Below, piece by piece: positions 1 to 4,408 of a stretch of 7,140 bases of DNA. The DNA is from Saprospiraceae bacterium (GTDB lineage Bacteria > Bacteroidota > Bacteroidia > Chitinophagales > Saprospiraceae): the NCBI GenBank assembly GCA_020852155.1, contig JADZBJ010000393.1, positions 1 to 7,140 of the forward strand. The letters are read 5' to 3'. Positions within the stretch are counted from its first letter, which is position 1, and every line of letters starts with the position of its first letter. The translations under genes were made by a program, and so were the position numbers. The notes below the pieces were generated by a model. The model saw only the letters and a list, made by a program, of their open reading frames with translations. It did not search any database and was not told where the DNA came from.

Positions 1-2
1 CG

Positions 3-581
3 CGCGCACTGTTGCTAGCCGAACGATTAGTGCTGAACACCATGCAGCGCATGAGCGGTATTGCAACCATCGCCAGCCGTTTTGCCTTCGAAGTGGGCGA
101 CCTGAAAACCAAAGTGCTGGACACCCGCAAGACAACGCCACTGATTCGTTTTCTGGAAAAATGGGCGGTCAAAATCGGCGGCTGCGAAAATTACCGCTGG
201 GGCCTGTATGACTGGATGATGATTAAAGATAATCACGTGGACGCAGCAGGCGGCATCCGTCAGGCCATTGAAAGGGCAATGGCTTATCAGGCTGAAAAAA
301 ACCTGAACCTCGGCATAACCCTCGAAGTGCGCAACCTCGTAGAAGTGGAAGAAGCCATGAACGCCGGCGGCATCACGCGCATCATGTTTGATAATTTTGA
401 AATTCCGATTCTGGCCGAAGCCGTTCAGATAGTCGGCAATCGTTTTGAAACTGAAGCCAGCGGCGGTATCACACTCCATAATGTTCGGAAATATGCCCAA
501 ACCGGCGTGGATTTCGTTTCTGCCGGAGCGATTACTCACTCTGCACAACCGCTTGATTTAAGCCTGAAAATTCAGAAGTAA
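3..581 (+). CDS. nadC: Quinolinate phosphoribosyltransferase (decarboxylating), 3' part
   Basis: This enzyme converts quinolinate and phosphoribosyl pyrophosphate to nicotinate mononucleotide, CO2 and pyrophosphate in cytosolic de novo NAD synthesis. The reading frame is open to the left edge, so the gene starts outside the window; 192 of the usual 280-290 residues are present. What is visible is the alpha/beta-barrel domain: the DTRKTTP phosphate/substrate motif (120-140), WGLYD followed by MIKDNH with its active-site Lys, the LEVRNL acidic strand, IMFDNF with the conserved Asp, EASGGI, and the C-terminal signature GVDFVSAGAITHS followed by LDLSLKI. These identify the family with little doubt. 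One oddity: the family usually reads NHR before the GLYD motif, but here it is NYR, with Tyr encoded at 192-194. The stop is followed after 8 bp by rfbC, suggesting cotranscription. A TTG at position 12 is not a credible start because homologous residues continue upstream of it. Confidence 0.96.
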   Translation, partial: RALLLAERLVLNTMQRMSGIATIASRFAFEVGDLKTKVLDTRKTTPLIRFLEKWAVKIGGCENYRWGLYDWMMIKDNHVDAAGGIRQAIERAMAYQAEKNLNLGITLEVRNLVEVEEAMNAGGITRIMFDNFEIPILAEAVQIVGNRFETEASGGITLHNVRKYAQTGVDFVSAGAITHSAQPLDLSLKIQK

Positions 582-589
582 TTCCCGAC

Positions 590-1138
590 ATGCCGTTTCT
601 TAAAACCCACATCCCCGACCTGCTCATTTTCGAACCCCGAATCTGGCCGGACGACCGCGGTTATTTTTACGAAAGTTACAACCAGCGCACCTGGGAAGCC
701 GAAGGCCTGAATGTGCAGTTTGTACAGGATAATCAGGCGCGCTCCACCCGCGGGGTGTTGCGGGGTTTGCATTACCAAACCGGAGAAATGGCGCAAGCCA
801 AACTGGTACGGGTCGTATTCGGCGAGGTGCTGGATGTGGCCGTTGACCTGCGGCCTGACTCACCGACGTACGGCCAATCATTTACCATACGATTGAGCGC
901 TGAAAATCACCGCCAACTCTTTGTGCCGCGCGGCTTTGCACATGGCTATCTGGTGCTGAGCGACGAAGCGGAATTCGTCTATAAATGCGATAATTTTTAC
1001 TCAAAAGCGCATGAAGGCGGCGTTCGCTACGACGACCCGACCCTGGCCATTGACTGGGGCTTTGACTTGTCACAAGTGCTCGTATCTGAAAAAGACCTGA
1101 TTTTACCAGCCTTTGGCGAGCATTTGCGGGCTGTTTAG
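590..1138 (+). CDS. rfbC: dTDP-4-dehydrorhamnose 3,5-epimerase
   Basis: RmlC/RfbC catalyses the third step of dTDP-L-rhamnose synthesis, epimerising C3 and C5 of dTDP-4-keto-6-deoxyglucose in the cytosol; the product feeds surface polysaccharide. The 182-residue length matches the family (about 180-185). Motifs in order: FEPRIWPDDRGYFYE (res 14-28), FVQDNQARSTRGVLRGLHYQ (res 44-63) with the catalytic base His61, the cupin strand LDVAVDLR, the FVPRGFAHGYLVLSD segment, and FVYKCDNFY with Tyr131 as the likely acid and Tyr137 near the sugar. The C-terminal DDPTLAIDW segment supplies the acid that pairs with the catalytic His in characterised RmlC. The ATG at 590 fits the usual N-terminus; no Shine-Dalgarno sequence is evident. 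The other rml genes are not adjacent, so this copy is separated from the pathway or in a scattered arrangement. It converges on the broken abiEii gene, 14 bp away. Confidence 0.96.
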   Translation: MPFLKTHIPDLLIFEPRIWPDDRGYFYESYNQRTWEAEGLNVQFVQDNQARSTRGVLRGLHYQTGEMAQAKLVRVVFGEVLDVAVDLRPDSPTYGQSFTIRLSAENHRQLFVPRGFAHGYLVLSDEAEFVYKCDNFYSKAHEGGVRYDDPTLAIDWGFDLSQVLVSEKDLILPAFGEHLRAV

Positions 1139-1141
1139 AGG

Positions 1142-1163
1142 GTGCCAGGGATTCACCTGTCAC
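1142..1163. terminator. Hairpin between convergent genes, possible bidirectional terminator
   Basis: GTGCCAGG (1142-1149) and CCTGTCAC (1156-1163) pair in 7 of 8 positions around a 6-nt loop. The hairpin begins 3 bp after the rfbC stop, and the loop contains the last bases of the oppositely oriented abiEii gene, whose stop codon is 1153-1155. The plus-strand flank is only moderately T-rich (ATTTAT), and the minus-strand flank has no T-run, so a canonical intrinsic terminator is not demonstrated. Its position between converging genes is the main argument. Confidence 0.4.
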
Positions 1164-1850
1164 ATTTATCAATTATTTCCTGAACCAGTCGTATTACCAG
1201 TTTTATAGCCGTATCATAATCAGGTGGCTGGCTGGTTTGATGATAACTGACGTTTTTCACAAACCTGTCATACTCGCCTCGATATTCTACATCTTCGTGA
1301 AGAATTGAGAGCAATTGTTTACACTTATCGGTGGTTGACATTGCAGCAAATTCGTGCCGTTTTTTACCGATAAAATCATTGTCCGTTTGTATCGTTGAAA
1401 TCACCATTTCTGAAAATAATGGCGACTGTTGAATTAATGTGTCCAGTGCTGCCAAATCATGAATATGACGAACGAGCATCATATCATCAAGTTCTCCGCC
1501 ACGAATTCTATTAGGGATGCGCCAAACCAGTGCGCTTAACTTGTCAACGGCTGTTTCTACAGGATTAATGCAAGCAATTCGGCTGACTTCTGGTTCATTG
1601 TTTGCCAGGATTGAATAAAAAGAGCTTACTGACTTGTATTCTGGCGAAAGCCTGGTACTTCCAACTTTGAACTCTAATTGAATGTGAGAACGCAAGGAGA
1701 TATTTGATGGATAATGAGATGTGTATTCAATGTCAAATTTAATGTACCTGTTTGCATTCTTGGCCAAAGTATCACAAACCTTATAGCCTGCCTCGGTGAC
1801 CGTTGATTCGACTAATTTTTTAAATCTCGATAGTTCCCTCCGCTGTTCAC

Positions 1851-1853
1851 TTA
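1851..1853. repeat. TTA target-site duplication, left copy
   Basis: This TTA directly abuts the left end of the 159-bp MITE and matches the TTA at 2013-2015. One copy is needed to restore the abiEii frame, which supports reading it as a genuine duplication even though three bases alone would be weak evidence. Confidence 0.75.
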
Positions 1854-2012
1854 GAGTGTGTTCGGGAATTGGGTTTGTGCCGAACGAGGGAAAATTTGAT
1901 TTTGATCAAGGCAAAATTTGCAGTCTTAGCCGGGCTCTAAGGCGAAAATTTTAACGCCGAGCAGAATTAAATTTTTCGAGAGCAGGCCAAAATCCAATTC
2001 CCGAACACACTC
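1854..2012. mobile_element. 159-bp MITE, IS5-like (IS1031-type) ends, inside abiEii
   Basis: Perfect 19-bp terminal inverted repeats, GAGTGTGTTCGGGAATTGG at 1854-1872 and its complement at 1994-2012, bound the element. It is flanked by TTA direct repeats at 1851-1853 and 2013-2015, a 3-bp target duplication. The interior has no meaningful ORF and is an imperfect fold-back: for example AAAATTTGATTTTG near 1891 is roughly complementary to CAGAATTAAATTTTT near 1962, with CTTAG/CTAAG around the centre. It is therefore non-autonomous. A TNA target and a GAG-starting terminus are, from recall, typical of the IS1031 group of the IS5 family; the parent transposase is not in this window. Boundaries are secure because excision restores the host ORF. 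Confidence 0.88.
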
Positions 2013-2015
2013 TTA
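2013..2015. repeat. TTA target-site duplication, right copy
   Basis: This is the partner of the TTA at 1851-1853, directly abutting the right MITE end. It falls in the Leu81/Ser82 codons of the reconstructed toxin. Confidence 0.75.
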
Positions 2016-2224
2016 ATGTAATATTTTCCAAAAAATCAACCCTAAAATCCACGTCTTCTGAAAAACGGTTGATAAGTTTGTATGCTTTTGAAAGGGCCGT
2101 CCCACCTGAAAATATTATTTGAAATGTCGGGAAATATAACTGCGTCATTACAGATAAAACTTGCAGAATATGCCAATCTTTTTCAACGAATGCAGGATCT
2201 ACAGATAATTCGATAGCAACCTGA

Positions 2225-2653
2225 TCAAAAACTTCTTTGCTTGGTATTTTTTTCATACTCAATATATATGCCTTTATAACCTATCTTTCTTACAATTCTG
2301 GAATCTACAGCAATGACACGACCAGAAGGGACTTGTGTTGTTTTACCTGTTTGATAAGCCACTTCCATAACTGTTAGTTCTGGTTCTACGCCAAGCCGTC
2401 TCAGTGCTTCTTTCGCAAGAATGTTCAGCGGCTCTATCGGGATTTTATTCCCGCTTATCTTCGACAGCGTCGCCTTGGCATAAAGCCCATACCCAATCTT
2501 TATGATATTTCCTTTTTGACACAAATTACGCAGCGCACGGCCAATCTGGTCATAGCCGCCCATATCTTCAAAATCCGATCGAAGCACAATCGAAGATTTG
2601 CTACGCGAAATTCGATAAGCAATTTTGCTCTCCAATGTCCTCTTTTTCAACAT
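2225..2653 (-). CDS. AbiEi-like antitoxin / transcriptional regulator (DUF6088-type)
   Basis: This is the likely antitoxin and autorepressor of the neighbouring AbiEii-type toxin. The 142-residue protein begins with a predicted winged helix-turn-helix of about res 8-62: helix, SIVLRSDFEDMG, IGRALRNLCQKGNIIKIGYGLYAK. This pattern of a short promoter-binding domain ending in a basic wing with GLYxK is typical of AbiEi/DUF6088 proteins. The C-terminal part has TGKTTQVPSGR and VRKIGYKGIYIEYE, again like DUF6088; this domain would neutralise the toxin. The ATG at 2653 is 21 bp from tandem operator-like repeats. The gene overlaps the toxin start by 32 nt, indicating translational coupling. Unlike the toxin gene it is intact, so it may now act as an orphan regulator. 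The antitoxin role is inferred from family and position, not from a known homologue of this exact protein. Confidence 0.85.
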   Translation of the reverse strand: MLKKRTLESKIAYRISRSKSSIVLRSDFEDMGGYDQIGRALRNLCQKGNIIKIGYGLYAKATLSKISGNKIPIEPLNILAKEALRRLGVEPELTVMEVAYQTGKTTQVPSGRVIAVDSRIVRKIGYKGIYIEYEKNTKQRSF

Positions 2654-2674
2654 TTTACAGATAAACTAACAATA

Positions 2675-2716
2675 CAAAAATACGACATTTTTATACTGCA
2701 AAAATACGACATTTTT
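2675..2716 (-). promoter_or_regulatory. Tandem AbiEi operator-like repeats overlapping promoter boxes
   Basis: An 18-bp sequence, CAAAAATACGACATTTTT, occurs twice without mismatch at 2675-2692 and 2699-2716, 24 bp apart start to start. Each copy has A/T arms (AAAAAT, ATTTTT) around ACGAC, so it is itself a partial palindrome. On the minus strand each copy ends in TATTTTTG, which fits the Bacteroidota -7 consensus TAnnTTTG. The copy nearer the gene has a TTG 16 bp upstream, close to -33 spacing. Transcription would start about 15 bp before the antitoxin ATG. AbiEi proteins are known to repress their own operon by binding paired repeats at the promoter, so autoregulation here is a well-motivated inference. 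Confidence 0.7.
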
Positions 2717-2729
2717 CTTAAATATCATA

Positions 2730-2749
2730 AACTCCCGAACACACGCTTA
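2730..2749. mobile_element. Solo IS5-like/MITE end remnant upstream of the abiE operon
   Basis: AACTCCCGAACACACGCTTA matches the right terminus plus target of the 159-bp MITE (1996-2015) in 18 of 20 positions, including the following TTA. No partner left end is seen nearby, so this is either the remnant of a deleted related element or a decayed end. It lies 14 bp upstream of the operator repeats. Confidence 0.55.
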
Positions 2750-2790
2750 TTTTATTCCAAGCCGTTATAATTAGACCGATTGTCCATCAT

Positions 2791-4236
2791 TCAAATCCCG
2801 CCCAAACAAACGTATTTAACTTCCAGAAACTCATCCAGGCCGTAGTGTGAACCCTCACGGCCAATACCGCTTTCTTTCATGCCGCCGAATGGCGCTACGG
2901 TCGTACCCAACACGCCGACATTTACCCCCACCATACCATAATCAAGCCCCTCTGCCACCCTGAATACACGACCTATGTCTCGACCATAGAAGTATGCCGC
3001 CAGTCCGTAGGGCGTATCGTTGGCCATATCAATGACTTCCTGGTCAGTTTTGAAGCGAATGATCGTCGCCACCGGACCAAAAATTTCCTCATTCAGAATA
3101 TCCATACCCGGCTTGATGTCGGCCAGTACAGTCGGCTCAAAAAACAACCCGTCCATAGCCTGACCTCCGGTGACTAAACGCGCACCTTTCTGGCGGGCGT
3201 CGCTGACTAATCGCACGACTTTTTCCGTCGCTTTTTTATTGATTAACGGGCCAATTGTCACGCCGTCTTCCGTGCCTGGGCCGACTTTTTGCTGTTGAAC
3301 CGCTGCGCTGAATTTTTCCAGAAATGCCTCGTAAATACCATCCTGAACAAATATCCTGTTGGCGCAAACGCAAGTTTGTCCGGCATTGCGGTATTTGGAA
3401 ATGATCGCACCGGAAACGGCGGCATCCAGGTCAGCATCATCAAACACGATAAAAGGCGCATTGCCACCCAACTCCAGTGAAATGCGTTTGACCGTATTAG
3501 CGCTTTGGCTCATGAGTTTTTTACCCACGGCCGTACTGCCTGTAAAGGAAATTTTACGAACAACAGGGCTGTCTGTCATGACCTGGCCAATTGCCGGTGC
3601 GTTGACGCCCGTTACGACGTTGATAACACCCGCCGGAATGCCCGCCCGTTCGGCCAGTTCAGCCAGGGCCAGGGCGCAAAGCGGTGTTTCTTCAGAAGGC
3701 TTGGCGACGACCGTACAACCAGCCGCCAGCGCAGGCGCAACCTTGCGCGTAATCATGGCAATCGGAAAATTCCAGGGTGTTATTGCGCCAACTACGCCTA
3801 CGGGCTGCTTGACCACCATCACCCGAACGCCCGGCATGTGCGCCGGAATCATGTCGCCATAGGCGCGTTTGCCCTCTTCGGCAAACCACTCCACAAACGA
3901 AGCGCCATAAGCCACCTCGCCGCGCGATTCTGCCAGGGGTTTCCCCTGTTCAAGGGTCATCAACAAGGCCAGATCGTCTGTATTGGCCAGGATCAGATCA
4001 TGCCATTTACGCAGCAAAATAGCGCGTTGCGTAGCCGTCAATGCGCGCCACGCAGGCAGTGCAGCGTTGGCCGATTCAATGGCGCGACTGGTTTCGCCCT
4101 CGCCACAATCGGCTACCCTGGCCAATTCGCTACCGTCGGCCGGATTGGTCACCACAAAAGTCTGACCACCGTCAGCGGCCGTCCATTGTCCGTTGATATA
4201 TGCCTTCTGGCGCAGCAAATTGGTATCTTTTAGCAT
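2791..4236 (-). CDS. gabD: Succinate-semialdehyde dehydrogenase (aldehyde dehydrogenase superfamily)
   Basis: This enzyme oxidises succinate semialdehyde to succinate, linking GABA or related catabolism to the TCA cycle in the cytosol; glutarate semialdehyde is a possible alternative substrate. The protein is 481 residues from the ATG at 4236, close to E. coli GabD. Motifs in order: AYINGQW (res 12-18), TPWNFP (res 153-158), KPSEETP (res 179-185), FTGST (res 231-235), LELGGNAPF with the general base Glu255, KYRNAGQTCVCANR with nucleophile Cys289 and a second Cys291 as in regulated SSADHs, NEEIFGPV (res 382-389), and the SSADH-typical end APFGGMKESGIGREGSHYGLDEFLE. Glu182, where NADP-using GabD has a small residue, suggests NAD+ preference. 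The GLIS(S/T) loop of SSADHs reads GVLGTT here, so substrate range is not certain. The frame is open upstream to 4398, but those 54 codons only translate the intergenic repeat and were excluded. Confidence 0.92.
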   Translation of the reverse strand: MLKDTNLLRQKAYINGQWTAADGGQTFVVTNPADGSELARVADCGEGETSRAIESANAALPAWRALTATQRAILLRKWHDLILANTDDLALLMTLEQGKPLAESRGEVAYGASFVEWFAEEGKRAYGDMIPAHMPGVRVMVVKQPVGVVGAITPWNFPIAMITRKVAPALAAGCTVVAKPSEETPLCALALAELAERAGIPAGVINVVTGVNAPAIGQVMTDSPVVRKISFTGSTAVGKKLMSQSANTVKRISLELGGNAPFIVFDDADLDAAVSGAIISKYRNAGQTCVCANRIFVQDGIYEAFLEKFSAAVQQQKVGPGTEDGVTIGPLINKKATEKVVRLVSDARQKGARLVTGGQAMDGLFFEPTVLADIKPGMDILNEEIFGPVATIIRFKTDQEVIDMANDTPYGLAAYFYGRDIGRVFRVAEGLDYGMVGVNVGVLGTTVAPFGGMKESGIGREGSHYGLDEFLEVKYVCLGGI

Positions 4237-4249
4237 GAAATGTTGTAAT

Positions 4250-4284
4250 GTTGAAGGTTGAAGGGGTTGAAAAGTTGAAGGTTG
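4250..4284. repeat. Short GTTGAA-type tandem repeats
   Basis: GTTGAA-like units start at 4250, 4257, 4266, 4274 and (partial, GTTG) 4281, with spacing of 7-9 bp. On the minus strand this reads as CTTCAAC repeats just upstream of the gabD start codon, in its presumed leader. The last unit merges with the outer stem of the adjacent long hairpin. Confidence 0.65.
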
Positions 4285-4402
4285 TGGAAATGGTGTACTC
4301 TGTGGTCTCTGTGAAATACTCAGTGCCCTCTGTGTTTTTTTATTTAACACAGAGGACGCAGAGTGCAAACACAGAGAACACAGAGTACACCATTTCAACC
4401 TT
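4278..4402. repeat. Long inverted repeat of CTCTGTG-type units (125-nt hairpin)
   Basis: The main arms, 4287-4313 and 4370-4396, are complementary in 26 of 27 positions; an outer 6-bp extension (AAGGTT/AACCTT) and an inner 19-nt pairing (4318-4336 with 4346-4364, 16 of 19) leave a 9-nt T-rich loop. Each arm repeats CTCTGTG or CACAGAG. The region starts 6 bp beyond the stop of the HEAT/cyclophilin gene and ends in the leader of gabD, so it probably shapes the mRNA between them. I know CTCTGTG-like dispersed repeats from other environmental bacterial genomes but cannot name a family. No T-run follows the hairpin on the transcribed strand, so a simple intrinsic terminator is not supported. Confidence 0.8.
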
Positions 4403-4408
4403 AAATGC

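Larger units (their letters stand above)
1153..2256 (-). pseudogene. AbiEii/AbiGii-family nucleotidyltransferase toxin, split by a MITE
   Basis: This is the toxin half of an AbiE-type (type IV) toxin-antitoxin pair; family members are nucleotidyltransferases that arrest growth, some by modifying tRNA. The first part (ATG at 2256) has VEKDW (res 24-28) and the fold's signature FSGGTALSK then RFSEDVD (res 49-70), carrying the Asp68/Asp70 metal pair. The second part supplies LEF (Glu141, possible third acid), a KLSALVWR segment (Lys185) and RHIHDL (Asp213), matching the usual KxxAL and RDxxDL motifs. A 159-bp MITE (1854-2012) separates them after Leu81. Both parts lie in one frame; element plus TTA duplication is 162 bp, exactly 54 codons, with a single in-frame stop (TAA, 1953-1951). 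Deleting it joins ENITL to SEQRRELSRF and gives a 313-residue ORF without other damage. As it stands only a truncated product of about 101 residues is expected, so the toxin is probably inactive. It overlaps the antitoxin gene by 32 nt. A TTG at 2262 is an alternative start. Confidence 0.9.

Noticed and set aside
27..548. 173-residue minus-strand ORF
   Set aside because: It is antisense to nadC, with a Cys/His/Phe-rich translation typical of a shadow frame.
1134..1155. Left MITE-like end at the rfbC stop (TTAGAGGGTG resembling TTAGAGTGTG) pairing with the solo end at 2730-2749 to bound a transposon
   Set aside because: Only the first ten bases are similar, the TTAG comes from the rfbC stop region, and the stretch is better explained as a hairpin stem.
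1153..1767. Independent 204-residue gene starting at TTG 1767
   Set aside because: The frame continues upstream to the MITE and joins the N-terminal fragment exactly when the MITE is removed; it is the C-terminal part of the split toxin gene.
1951..2262. Independent small gene of 103 residues
   Set aside because: Its last 20 or so codons are MITE sequence and it holds only the first motif of the nucleotidyltransferase fold.
2516..2770. 84-residue plus-strand ORF across the abiE promoter
   Set aside because: It merely translates the operator repeats and the antisense of the antitoxin gene.
3505..4233. 242-residue plus-strand ORF
   Set aside because: It lies antisense to the well-supported dehydrogenase and its translation resembles no family I know; it is a shadow of a GC-biased gene.
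2791..4398. Longer aldehyde dehydrogenase of 535 residues starting at 4398
   Set aside because: The extra 54 codons translate the CTCTGTG and CTTCAAC repeats, are low in complexity, and are absent from the family; the ATG at 4236 gives the normal length.
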